From RPQJ01 sp963777725 (lineage in GTDB: Bacteria > Pseudomonadota > Gammaproteobacteria > Steroidobacterales > Steroidobacteraceae): 64,000 nt of DNA. The DNA is taken from the NCBI GenBank assembly GCA_963777725.1, contig CAVZRR010000014.1, positions 186,001-250,000 of the forward strand, given 5' to 3'. This document shows, one piece after another, positions 54,156-63,649 of the stretch. Made by a program: the position numbers and the translations under genes. The notes beneath the pieces are model-generated. The model saw only the letters and a list, made by a program, of their open reading frames with translations. It was not told the DNA's origin and did no database searches. The first letter of the stretch is position 1. The number at the start of each line of letters is the position of its first letter.

Positions 54156-55184
54156 TCAACGCTCCGTCTTGCGCTGCCGATAGCGCACCAGATAACGCCG
54201 CACCGCGGCTTCGTGCTCGGCGAGCGTGCGTGAGAATTCGTGACTGCCGTCCGGCAGGCCGGTCGCCACGAAATAGATCTCGCCGCGCTCGTCCGGGCGC
54301 ACCGCGGCCCGTAACGCCTCCGCGCCCGGCAGCGCAATCGGCGTCGGCGGCAGGCCCGTCCGAGTGTAGGTATTGTACGGCCCGTCGCGCTCGAGATCGG
54401 CGCGCCGCAGGTTGCCGTCGAAACCGGCACCGAGGCCGTAGATCACGGTCGGATCGGTCTGCAGGCGCATGCCCCGCCGCAGGCGCAGCGTGAAGACCCC
54501 GGCAATGCGCGGACGCTCGCTGGCCAGTGCAGTCTCTTTCTCGACGATCGACGCCAGGATCAGCGCCTCGTACGGCGTCGCGATCGGCAGGTCGTCAGCG
54601 CGATCCTGCCACGCCGCATCGAGCTCGCGCCGCATCCGGTCGCGGGCCTGGCGCAGGATCTCGAGGTCCGTGGTGCCCTTTCCGAACAGGTAAGTGTCGG
54701 GGAAAAAGAGTCCCTCGGGGGCCTCGCCCGCTGCGCCGAGGGCCGCCATCACGGCCGCATCGTCCTGGCCCGCCAGCGTGTTGACGAGCTTCTCGTTGCG
54801 CTCGAGCGCCTTGCGCAGGTCGCGGAAGGTCCAGCCCTCGACGAACGTCACCGAGTGCTGCACGACGGCGCCTGCTTCGAGCAGGCGCAGCAGGCTGCGC
54901 GGCGTCGTGCCCGCAGGAATCGCATACTCGCCTGCCTTGATCCGTGCATCCGCACCGCTGTAGCGCGCATAGGCCTGCAGCCAGCGCGGATGTCGCAGCG
55001 CGCCGCGTGCCTCCAGGTCACGCGCCGTCGCGACCAGCGGCTGGCCGCGCGGGATCTCGATCTGCAGCGCCGGCGCGTCGATTGCGAGCGGCGTGTCGAG
55101 CCAGCGGTTGAAGCGCTCGTACGCGAACGCCGCAAGGGCGCCGGCGACGACGAGCAGCGTCAGCAGGACGTACCGCAGCTTCAC
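54156..55184 (-). CDS. mltG: Endolytic murein transglycosylase MltG (YceG-like)
   Basis: 342 residues. One N-terminal transmembrane helix (YVLLTLLVVAGALAAFAY), a LysM-like domain (ALQIEIPRGQPLVATARDLE), and the catalytic YceG domain: PEGLFFPDTYLFGKGTTDLE, ALILASIVEKETALASERPR with the essential Glu, RLQTDPTVIYGLGAGFDGNL, PYNTYTRTGLPPTPIALPG. Acts in the periplasm, cutting nascent peptidoglycan to end strand growth. ATG at 55184 overlaps the pabC stop (ATGA). Confidence 0.95.
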   Translation of the reverse strand: MKLRYVLLTLLVVAGALAAFAYERFNRWLDTPLAIDAPALQIEIPRGQPLVATARDLEARGALRHPRWLQAYARYSGADARIKAGEYAIPAGTTPRSLLRLLEAGAVVQHSVTFVEGWTFRDLRKALERNEKLVNTLAGQDDAAVMAALGAAGEAPEGLFFPDTYLFGKGTTDLEILRQARDRMRRELDAAWQDRADDLPIATPYEALILASIVEKETALASERPRIAGVFTLRLRRGMRLQTDPTVIYGLGAGFDGNLRRADLERDGPYNTYTRTGLPPTPIALPGAEALRAAVRPDERGEIYFVATGLPDGSHEFSRTLAEHEAAVRRYLVRYRQRKTER

Positions 55185-56002
55185 TCGCCGGCCCGGGTCG
55201 TCCGGTCCAGCAGCGCGCGCGTCACTTCACCCGGCGCCGCGTAGCGACGAATGCCGGCGACCTCGCCCACCGGCCTCACGCCGGTGATCGCATTGGTCAG
55301 GAAGACCTCGTCCGCCTCCGTCAGGTCGCCGACATCGAGGTCGCAGATTTCCGTCGTGATTGAAAGTTCACGCGCTGCCGCGAGGACCACTCCGCGCATG
55401 ACGCCGGCGACGCCGCAGTCGCGGATGTCGGGCGTCGCGAGACAGCCCCGGCGGACCAGGAAGAAGTTCGCTGCCGTCGCGCAGACGAGCCGGCCGTCCA
55501 CCGACGACATCAGGCCCTCGGCGATCGACGGATCGTCCCACTCGGCGCAGGCCATGACCTGTTCCAGCCGGTTGAGATGCTTGAGCCCGGCCAGGACCGG
55601 ATTGAGTCCCAGCGGCGTTTCGCAGAGCCGCACGATGATGCCGTCCTCGGGATCGTTGCGCGGCCGCGCCGCGGTCGAAACGACCACGCGCGTGAACGAA
55701 GGGTCGGCCGGCGGACGATAGCTGCGCGGTCCGGGTCCGCGCGTGAGCATCAACTTGACCGCGCCGACACCGAGACCCTCGAGCACGCGCTCGCATTCCT
55801 TCGCGATCAGGTCCGGATCCGGCGCGAGCAGCCCGAGCCGCCGGCACCCGTCGGCCAGCCGTTCCATGTGGCGCTCGAAGTGGCGCACGCGGCCGTTCAT
55901 CGCGGCCATCGTCTCGAACAGGCCGTCGCCATACTGCAGCCCGCGATCGTCCACCGAGATCGCGGAGGACTCGACGCCATTCACCAGTCTTCGTCCGATC
56001 AT
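55181..56002 (-). CDS. pabC: Aminodeoxychorismate lyase
   Basis: 273 residues, PLP-dependent fold type IV; converts 4-amino-4-deoxychorismate to p-aminobenzoate and pyruvate for folate. Motifs: SAISVDDRGLQYGDGLFETM, MLTRGPGPRSYRPP, catalytic Lys in LAGLKHLNRLEQVMACAEWD, GRLVCATAANFFLVRRGCLA, CGVAGVMRGVVLAAARELSI, TEADEVFLTNAITGVRPVGE. Coupled to both neighbours by four-base overlaps. Confidence 0.93.
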   Translation of the reverse strand: MIGRRLVNGVESSAISVDDRGLQYGDGLFETMAAMNGRVRHFERHMERLADGCRRLGLLAPDPDLIAKECERVLEGLGVGAVKLMLTRGPGPRSYRPPADPSFTRVVVSTAARPRNDPEDGIIVRLCETPLGLNPVLAGLKHLNRLEQVMACAEWDDPSIAEGLMSSVDGRLVCATAANFFLVRRGCLATPDIRDCGVAGVMRGVVLAAARELSITTEICDLDVGDLTEADEVFLTNAITGVRPVGEVAGIRRYAAPGEVTRALLDRTTRAGE

Positions 56003-57356
56003 GCTTCACTCCCCAGCGCTCGCAACAAGCCTCGCGCCTTGGCGCGGGTTTCGGCCAATTCGAACTCCGGGCGCGAGTCGGCGACGATGCCGGCCCCGGT
56101 GCGGAACTCGATGCCCCGCTCGCCGACGGCCAGCGTGCGGATCAGGATGTTGAGGTCGAGCGAGCCGTCGCACCCCAGGTAGCCCATCGACCCAGTGTAT
56201 GCGTCCCGGGGCGTGCCTTCGACCTCGGCCAGCAATTCCATGCAGCGCACCTTCGGGCAGCCGGTGATCGTGCCGCCGGGAAACATCGCAGCGATGGTCT
56301 CGCCGGGCGTGACACCGTCACGAAGCTCGCCACGCACGTTCGAGACGATGTGGTGCACGGTCGCATAGGTCTCGATCGTCATGTACTCGTCCACCTGCAC
56401 GGTGCCGCCGCGACAGATGCGACCGAGGTCGTTGCGCTCGAGGTCCACCAGCATGACGTGCTCGGCGCGTTCCTTCTCGTTCAGCTGCAGTTCGGTCCGC
56501 AGGCGGGCGTCCGTCGCGACCGAGTCGCCGCGCGGCCGGGTTCCGGCGATCGGGCGGGTGCTCGCGATGCGCCCTCGGACTCGCACCAGCCGCTCCGGCG
56601 ACGAACTGAGCAGCGTGAACCCCGGCAAGCGCGCGATGCCGGAGAAAGGCGCCGGATTGGCGTCGCGCAGCCTGCGGTAGAGGTCGGACGCGGACTGGCC
56701 GGCCGCCCGGTGCGCAAACCAGCCGCGCGACAGGTTGGCCTGGTAGACGTCGCCACGCCCGATCGCTTCGAGAATGCGCTCGACGCCGCGCAGGAAGACC
56801 TCCGCTGGCTCTTCCTCGACGTGCAGCACTCCGTCGTGCGCGGCGTGCTTTTCCGGTGCCGCCGGGGCGTCGAGGTCGACCTGCAATTCGCTGCGCAACC
56901 GCTCGGCGGCACCGGATTCGGCGTGCAGCACGACCGCACCGGTCACGCGGTCGCGCACGATCGCACCGTGCATGCGCCACGCCAGTGCGCGTGCGTGATT
57001 CGATCGCGGCAGGTGCAGCCGCGGCTCGATCTCCTGGGCCAACTCGTAGCCCAGATAGAGGAACCAGCCGCCGGCGAACGGCTCGACGCCCGCCTGCCCG
57101 GCGTGGCGGCGCTCGGCTCGCCACCACGCATCCAGGGCCGGCAGGAATTGGTGCTGGTTCGCCGCGCGCGGCGACGCCTCGAGCTGCCCGTCCGCCTGCA
57201 GAAGCAGGCGCTCGCCGGGCAGTGCCAGCAGCACGTCGTAACGGCCGAGGTCGGGCGGCCCGCCGACGCTCTCGAGCAACGCGGGGTAACGATCGGGGTG
57301 CCGCTCGTGCAGCCGCAGCAGCGCGTCGTCGTCGAGGAACGCCGCCGGCTCGCGAC

Positions 57357-57360
<4 letters not shown>
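55999..57360 (-). CDS. pabB: Aminodeoxychorismate synthase component I
   Basis: 453 residues. Chorismate-binding enzyme family. N-terminal ALPGERLLLQADGQLEA, FLYLGYELAQEIEPRLHLPR; catalytic core: ILEAIGRGDVYQANLSRGWF, GFTLLSSSPERLVRVRG, IASTRPIAGTRPRGDSVATD, KERAEHVMLVDLERNDLGRI, MFPGGTITGCPKVRCMELLA, SMGYLGCDGSLDLNILIRTL, EFRTGAGIVADSRPEFELAE. PIAGT with Thr before R, rather than AxxK, fits PabB more than TrpE. GTG start at 57360 overlaps the fabF stop (GTGA). Its position between fabF and pabC places the whole aminobenzoate branch in the fatty-acid cluster. The PabA glutaminase is elsewhere. Confidence 0.92.
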
Positions 57361-58601
<1,241 letters not shown>

Positions 58602-58673
58602 GCTGCGTCCCCCTGGCTGGGCAAAGTGAGATTGCGCCGCGACCGCCATCCGTGGCGGCGCGGGGTCGAGCGG

Positions 58674-58916
58674 TCAGGCCTGGCTGCGACGCTCGTTGAT
58701 GTAGTCGATGGCCTGCTGGACCGTCGTGATCTTCTCGGCGTCCTCGTCGGGGATCTCCGTCTCGAACTCTTCCTCGAGCGCCATGACGAGTTCGACAGTG
58801 TCGAGCGAGTCGGCTCCGAGGTCGTCGACGAAGGACGAATCGTTGTTCACTTCTTCTTCCTTGACCCCCAGCTGTTCGGCAACGATCGCCTTCACGCGCT
58901 GTTCGATACTGCTCAT
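58674..58916 (-). CDS. acpP: Acyl carrier protein
   Basis: 80 residues, acidic four-helix ACP. MSSIEQRVKAIVAEQLGVKE, the phosphopantetheine-attachment motif GADSLDTVELVMALEEEF with Ser of DSL, then IPDEDAEKITTVQQAIDYIN. A good sigma70-type promoter is upstream at 58987-59016, which would uncouple it from fabD-fabG. Followed by fabF after 72 bp. Confidence 0.98.
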   Translation of the reverse strand: MSSIEQRVKAIVAEQLGVKEEEVNNDSSFVDDLGADSLDTVELVMALEEEFETEIPDEDAEKITTVQQAIDYINERRSQA

Positions 58917-58986
58917 GTTCTTCGGAGTCCTCTGTGGGAAACGATGCAGCCGGCACTCCCCCGCGGGCGCCCGGCATGGGGCGCGT

Positions 58987-59016
58987 ATTCTAAGTTAAGG
59001 GCCGGATGGGGTCCAA
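58987..59016 (-). promoter_or_regulatory. Promoter of acpP
   Basis: Minus strand: TTGGAC (59016-59011), 18-base spacer, TAGAAT (58992-58987). The leader to the ATG at 58916 is about 65 nt. A dedicated acpP promoter is also known in other gammaproteobacteria. Confidence 0.6.
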
Positions 59017-59033
59017 TTAAGTGAAAAATTCAT

Positions 59034-59774
59034 TTAGATCATGTACATGCCGCCATTGACGTGGAGCGTCTCGCCGGTGATGTAGCCCGCCTGGGGCGAG
59101 GCCAGGAAGGCCACGGCGTGCGCAATGTCCTCGGGTGCGCCGAGGCGCCCGAGGGGCACCTGACCGAGCAGGGTGGCGCGGGCCGCCTCGCCCAGCGCGT
59201 CGGTCATGTCGGTGACGATGAAGCCGGGCGCCACGACGTTCACAGTGATGCCACGCGAGCCCACCTCGCGGGCGAGGCTCTTGGTGAAACCGATCATGCC
59301 GGCCTTGGCGGCGGCATAGTTCGCCTGGCCCGCATTGCCCATGACGCCGACGACGGAGGCGATGTTGATGATCCGTCCGCGCCGCGCCTTCATCATGCCG
59401 CGCATCACCGCCTTGCAGGTCCGGTACACGGCCGACAGGTCGGTCTCGATCACGGTCTGCCAGTCGTCGGCGCTCATGCGCATCAACAGCCCGTCGCGCG
59501 TCACTCCCGCATTGTTGACGAGGATCGTCGGCGTGCCTTCGCGGCCGTCGACGTCCTTGAAGCACGCCTCCACCGAGGCGGCGTTCGCGACGTCGAGCAC
59601 GACGCCCCGACCACCGATTTGCGCGGCACCAAGGTACTCGTCGATGGCGCGCGCGCCGGACTCACTGGTGGCGGTACCGACCACGCGGGCGCCACGCCGG
59701 CCGAGTTCGATCGCGATCGCGCGCCCGATGCCGCGCGAGGCGCCCGTGACGAGCGCGATTTCGTTCTCAAGCAT
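59034..59774 (-). CDS. fabG: 3-oxoacyl-ACP reductase
   Basis: 246 residues. Short-chain dehydrogenase reducing 3-oxoacyl-ACP with NADPH. IALVTGASRGIGRAIAIELG (cofactor loop), LVNNAGVTRDGLLMRMSADD, catalytic Ser-Tyr-Lys in IINIASVVGVMGNAGQANYA then AAKAG, GFTKSLAREVGSRGITVNVV, APGFIVTDM. Intact. ATG at 59774 overlaps the fabD stop by 8 bp. Confidence 0.97.
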   Translation of the reverse strand: MLENEIALVTGASRGIGRAIAIELGRRGARVVGTATSESGARAIDEYLGAAQIGGRGVVLDVANAASVEACFKDVDGREGTPTILVNNAGVTRDGLLMRMSADDWQTVIETDLSAVYRTCKAVMRGMMKARRGRIINIASVVGVMGNAGQANYAAAKAGMIGFTKSLAREVGSRGITVNVVAPGFIVTDMTDALGEAARATLLGQVPLGRLGAPEDIAHAVAFLASPQAGYITGETLHVNGGMYMI

Positions 59775-60721
59775 GTTGTCTCTCCCGGCATGCGGACAGC
59801 GCCGCAGTCAAGCCCTGCGGATCTTCGACGGCGAGCATCGCGAGCTCGGGCCGGCGCTCGATGCGGCGATTGAGCGAGGTCAGCACCTTGCCCGGACCGC
59901 ACTCGACGAGCGTCGTGACGCCGCTCGCCAGCATCGCCCGCACGGTGTCGGCCCAGCGGACGGGCTTGAAGAGCTGCTCCTTGAGCGCCTGGCGGATCCC
60001 GTCCGGGCTCGCGTGGGTGCGCACGTCGACGGTATAGACCGCCGGCCACGTCCGGCATCCGCACGTCGACCGACGCCAGCCGCTCGGCGAGCCGCTCGGC
60101 CGCGCCGAGCATCAGCCGACTGTGCGACGGCACGCTCACCGGTAGCAGCACGGCGCGCTTCGCACCGCGCGCCTTGGCCGCGTCGATGGCGCGCGCGACG
60201 GCAGACGCGTGGCCGGCGATGACGACCTGTCCCGGCGCATTGAAGTTGACGGGTTCGACGACCTCGCCCTGCTCGGCCTCGCGGCACGCCGCGGCGAGCG
60301 CGTCGTCCTCGAGACCGAGGATCGCGGCCATGGCGCCCTGGCCGAGCGGCACGGCCTGCTGCATCACCTGGCCGCGAAAGCGGACGAGGTCGACGGCGGC
60401 CGCGAAATCGATCGCTCCGGAGCAGACCAGCGCGGTGTACTCGCCGAGACTGTGGCCCGCCATCGCGACCGGTCGCGGCCCCTCGTGGCGCCGCCAGGCG
60501 CGCCACACCGCCACGCCGGCGGCCAGCATCGCGGGTTGCGTTTTCTCGGTGCTGCCGAGTTCGGCCTCCGGACCTTGCTGGCAAAGCCTCCAGAGATCGT
60601 AGCCCAGCACGGCCGACGCCTCGGCGAAGGTCTGCTCGACCACCGGCTCGGCGGCCGCCAGCGCGGCGAGCATGCCCAGCGACTGCGAACCCTGGCCCGG
60701 AAAGACGAATGCCAGCGACAT
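59767..60721 (-). CDS. fabD: Malonyl-CoA:ACP transacylase, frameshifted
   Basis: About 317 residues. MSLAFVFPGQGSQSLGMLAA, the GHSLGE serine loop (VAMAGHSLGEYTALVCSG), catalytic Arg in VDLVRFRGQVMQQA, VPSHSRLMLGAAERLAERLA. At about 60046 an extra G shifts the frame; the other frame continues PAVYTVDVRTHASPDGIRQA, LKEQLFKPVRWADTVRAMLA and LVECGPGKVLTSLNRRI to the TGA at 59767. fabD is essential in single copy, so this shift is almost certainly a sequence error. A perfect TATAAT is 42 bases upstream. Confidence 0.93.
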
Positions 60722-60762
60722 GCGGCGACTCCTGCGTGACGCCGGCCCGGCCCGGCCGCGGG

Positions 60763-60768
60763 ATTATA
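60763..60768 (-). promoter_or_regulatory. Possible -10 box (TATAAT) for fabD
   Basis: Minus-strand TATAAT at 60768-60763, 42 nt before the fabD ATG; the last bases include the rrtA stop codon TAA. No matching -35 was found. Confidence 0.35.
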
Positions 60769-61381
60769 ACGATGACCGACTGGAGTGCCGCCCGCGCCCG
60801 AGCCAGAAGGCGGCGAGCAGTCCGCCGATCGCACCGTAGGTGTGCGCCTCGTGCACGACCGGCAGCGACAACGTGCCCGCGGTGAACGGCAGCGCGCCCT
60901 GGAAGTGCTCCCACGCCAGCTTGGCCGCGAACAGCCCCGCGACGAACCAGGTGAGCGGATCACGGGTGGAGCGGAGCCACGCGACCAGCCCGGCCGCCAT
61001 GCAACCGTGCAGCACGCCGGAGAACCCGACGTACCAGTCGAGTTCCGGCTCGAGCAGCAGGAACCCCGCGCTGGTCACCGCTGTCGAAACGAGCAGGATG
61101 GCGAGCCACTGGCGCGGCGAGTAGTCGCGAGCGAACAGGAACCAGACCAGCAGCACGCCGAAGACGTTCCAGCCGAGGTGGTGGACGTCCGCGTGCAGCA
61201 GGTGGCCCGTGACCAGGCGCCAGGCCTCGCCGTCGAGGATCGCGGCGCGGTCGTAACGCCACTCGGGTGCGGCGCCGGGCACGGCGAAATAGATCGCCAG
61301 CAGCAGCGCGCTCAAGGCGACGGGCAGCGCCCAATCGCCGCGCCGCGCATGAAAGAGACGCTCGATCACGATGAACGACAC
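60764..61381 (-). CDS. rrtA: Rhombosortase (GlyGly-CTERM processing rhomboid protease)
   Basis: 205 residues, six-helix rhomboid-type membrane protease. Helix features: WALPVALSALLLAIYFAV, VTGHLLHADVHHLGWNVFGV, catalytic Ser in VGFSGVLHGCMAAGLVAWLR, catalytic His in VVHEAHTYGAIGGLLAAFWL. The EAHTYGA signature is typical of rhombosortases, which cleave the GlyGly-CTERM tail of some type II-secreted proteins. It is divergent from gspG; the T2SS genes start 62 bp away, consistent with linked function. The GlyGly-CTERM substrates are not in this window. Confidence 0.9.
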   Translation of the reverse strand: MSFIVIERLFHARRGDWALPVALSALLLAIYFAVPGAAPEWRYDRAAILDGEAWRLVTGHLLHADVHHLGWNVFGVLLVWFLFARDYSPRQWLAILLVSTAVTSAGFLLLEPELDWYVGFSGVLHGCMAAGLVAWLRSTRDPLTWFVAGLFAAKLAWEHFQGALPFTAGTLSLPVVHEAHTYGAIGGLLAAFWLGRGRHSSRSSL

Positions 61382-61399
61382 AGGGCGGAGGCCCCGATT

Positions 61400-61408
61400 T
61401 GCTATGAT
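61400..61408 (+). promoter_or_regulatory. Extended -10 promoter for gspG operon
   Basis: TGC followed by TATGAT (61403-61408), an extended -10 element about 35 bases before the gspG ATG at 61443. No good -35 box is visible. Confidence 0.45.
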
Positions 61409-61442
61409 TCGCGAACTCTACAGCCTGGGCTCGACACACGCG

Positions 61443-61913
61443 ATGAACTTCTCCCTCGATGCGGGCGCCGCCCGCCTTGCGCGCAACCCGCGCCGCGCTC
61501 AAACCGGTTTCACGCTGATCGAAATCATGGTCGTGGTCGTGATCCTCGGCATCCTCGCGGCACTCGTCGCGCCCAACGTCATTCGCCGCATCGACGATGC
61601 GCGCGTGACCAAGGCCAAGCAGGACATCCGGGCCTACGAGACCGCGCTCAACCTCTACCGGATGGACAATTTCCGCTACCCGACGACCGAGCAGGGCCTC
61701 GAGGCGCTCGTCAAGCAGCCGCTCGACCCGAACATCCGCAACTGGAAGCAGGGCGGCTACATCGACGGCATGAAGAAGGACCCCTGGGGCAACGACTACG
61801 CTTACATCGCGCCCGGCACGCGTGGCGAGTTCGACCTCTACACGCTGGGCGCCGATGGCCAGCCCGGTGGCGAGGGTCCCGATGCCGACATCGGCAACTG
61901 GAACATCGAGTAA
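61443..61913 (+). CDS. gspG: Type II secretion major pseudopilin
   Basis: 156 residues. Prepilin signal with cleavage G/FTLIEIMVVVVI (QTGFTLIEIMVVVVILGILA), APNVIRRIDDARVTKAKQDI, EQGLEALVKQPLDPNIRNWK, DPWGNDYAYIAPGTRGEFDL, ending GNWNIE. The conserved WGNDY segment belongs to the calcium site. ATG at 61443 chosen because the leader is then of usual length. First gene of the rightward gsp operon. Confidence 0.96.
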   Translation: MNFSLDAGAARLARNPRRAQTGFTLIEIMVVVVILGILAALVAPNVIRRIDDARVTKAKQDIRAYETALNLYRMDNFRYPTTEQGLEALVKQPLDPNIRNWKQGGYIDGMKKDPWGNDYAYIAPGTRGEFDLYTLGADGQPGGEGPDADIGNWNIE

Positions 61914-62470
61914 CCGCCTGCGGCACCTCGCCGCCGCGTCCCGGGCCTCGGGCTTCACGCTGCTCGAGGTGCTCGTCGTCGTCATCATCATCGGCATCAT
62001 CACCAGCATGGCCGTCGTGTCGACGCGCGTGCTCGGCGGTGACCACGAGATGGACCGCGAGGCGCGCCGCCTGCAGGCCGTGCTGGGGCAGGCTCGCGAG
62101 GACGCGATGCTCGAGGGCCGCGACGTCGGCCTGCGCATCGACGCGCTCGGCTACGATTTCCTGCGCTACGACGGCCGCAACGAGCGCTGGGAAACGGTCA
62201 CCGAGGATCCCCTGCTGCGCGAGCGGCTCTTTCCCGACGGCATGAGTGCCGGGCTCGTGGCTCGAATCCCGGCGCGTCCAGTTGCCCGAGCGCAGCCTGC
62301 CCAACGAGCGCGCGCCCGCTTCCCCGCAGGTCGTCGTGCTGGCCTCGGGCGATCTCGTGCCGTTCGAGGTGCGCCTGGAACGGGCCGGCACCGAGGAGAC
62401 CCGCGCGATCGCGGGATACGCGGACGGCAAGATCGAAATCCTGGCCGACGATGAAAATGCACGCCGTTGA
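61882..62470 (+). CDS. gspH: Type II secretion minor pseudopilin H, frameshifted
   Basis: About 195 residues. ATG at 61882 overlaps the end of gspG. Prepilin motif SGFTLLEVLVVVIIIGIITS; then DHEMDREARRLQAVLGQARE and RIDALGYDFLRYDGRNERWE. At about 62258-62262 an extra G shifts the frame: after correction GLWLESRRVQLPERSLPNER, PASPQVVVLASGDLVPFEVR and IAGYADGKIEILADDENARR to the stop at 62470. A 20-bp overlap with gspI follows. Confidence 0.9.
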
Positions 62471-63029
62471 GCGCGCCAGTCGCCCCCTGCGACGGCGGGG
62501 CTTCACGCTCATCGAGGTGCTCGCCGCGCTGGTGATCGTGGCACTCGGCATGCTCGGGGTCATCGAGGCGGTCACCCAGACGGCTCGCAACGGGACTTAC
62601 CTGCGCGACAAGACGCTGGCCCACTGGATCGCGATGAACCTGATCACCGAGCAACGCCTGCAGTCGAGTCCGCCCGAGGTCACCAAATCGTCCGACGAGG
62701 TCGAGTTCGCGGGCCAGCGCTGGCGCTGGACGATGGTCGTGACGCAGACCCAGGTCGACAGCCTGCGGCGCATGGACGTCTCGGTGCGACGCGCCGAGGC
62801 CCCCGAAGACTCGTCGCTCACGAACGTGACCGGGTTCTACGGGACCGCGATCGGCGCTGCGGGCGGCGGCAGCGTGGATTGGGTCGGCGCGCAGAGCGGC
62901 GATCCGGCGGACGAAGGCGACGATGCCGGTGACGGCGGTGACGGTGACGGTGACACCACCACCCCGCCCGGGGATTCACCGCCCGTTGACCCGCAGCCCA
63001 CCCCCGACCCGTCCGAGGAAGAGGAATGA
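62451..63029 (+). CDS. gspI: Type II secretion minor pseudopilin I with acidic extension
   Basis: 192 residues. Prepilin motif RRGFTLIEVLAALVIVALGM, then the core TRNGTYLRDKTLAHWIAMNL-like region, NLITEQRLQSSPPEVTKSSD, RWRWTMVVTQTQVDSLRRMD. GspI is usually about 120-130 residues; here residues ~135-192 form a low-complexity Asp/Gly/Pro/Glu tail (DEGDDAGDGGDGDGDTTTPP, then PSEEEE), which is unusual. Overlaps gspJ (ATGA). Confidence 0.92.
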   Translation: MKMHAVERASRPLRRRGFTLIEVLAALVIVALGMLGVIEAVTQTARNGTYLRDKTLAHWIAMNLITEQRLQSSPPEVTKSSDEVEFAGQRWRWTMVVTQTQVDSLRRMDVSVRRAEAPEDSSLTNVTGFYGTAIGAAGGGSVDWVGAQSGDPADEGDDAGDGGDGDGDTTTPPGDSPPVDPQPTPDPSEEEE

Positions 63030-63649
63030 TGTCGCGCACGCCGCGTTCCGCGGGCGGCTTCACGCTGATGGAGCTGCTGGTCGCGATGGCGATCTTCGCG
63101 ATCATCGGCACGCTCGCACTGTCGGGCTATACCGAGCTGCAGCGCCAGAGCGAATACGCTGAGTTGCGCCTCGCGCGGATTCGCGAAGTGCAGCGCGCCG
63201 TGCAGACGCTCGGCCAGGACCTCGCCCAGATCGAACCACGCCCGATCCGCGAACCGCTCGGTGACACCCGCCTGCCCGCGGTGCTCGCCGGGGAATCGGT
63301 CGAGTATCGGCTGGAGTTCACGCGGGCCGGCTGGAGCAACACCGCAGGGCTCGCGCGCCCGACGCTGCAGCGTGTCGGCTACCGGCTCGACCAGGACGGC
63401 CTCTGGCGCGACCACTGGCCCGTGCTGGACCGCACGCTGTCCAACGAACCGATCCGGGTGAAGATGCTGGGCGGCGTGCGTGCCGTGCGTTTTCGGTTCA
63501 TGAACAGCGGTCGCGAATGGGTCGAGCGCTGGCCCGCACCAGGCGGAGCGTCCGGACCGGACGAGCGTGCGCGACCGGCGGCCATCGAAGTCGTGCTCGA
63601 CCTCGAGGACTGGGGCGAGATCCGCCGCTTGATCGAGGTGTCGGGTTGA
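63026..63649 (+). CDS. gspJ: Type II secretion minor pseudopilin J
   Basis: 207 residues. Prepilin signal GGFTLMELLVAMAIFAIIGT, then RIREVQRAVQTLGQDLAQIE, RPIREPLGDTRLPAVLAGES, EFTRAGWSNTAGLARPTLQR, GYRLDQDGLWRDHWPVLDRT, VRFRFMNSGREWVERWPAPG, AAIEVVLDLEDWGEIRRLIE. Normal size. Overlaps gspI (ATGA) and gspK (TTGA). Confidence 0.95.
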   Translation: MMSRTPRSAGGFTLMELLVAMAIFAIIGTLALSGYTELQRQSEYAELRLARIREVQRAVQTLGQDLAQIEPRPIREPLGDTRLPAVLAGESVEYRLEFTRAGWSNTAGLARPTLQRVGYRLDQDGLWRDHWPVLDRTLSNEPIRVKMLGGVRAVRFRFMNSGREWVERWPAPGGASGPDERARPAAIEVVLDLEDWGEIRRLIEVSG

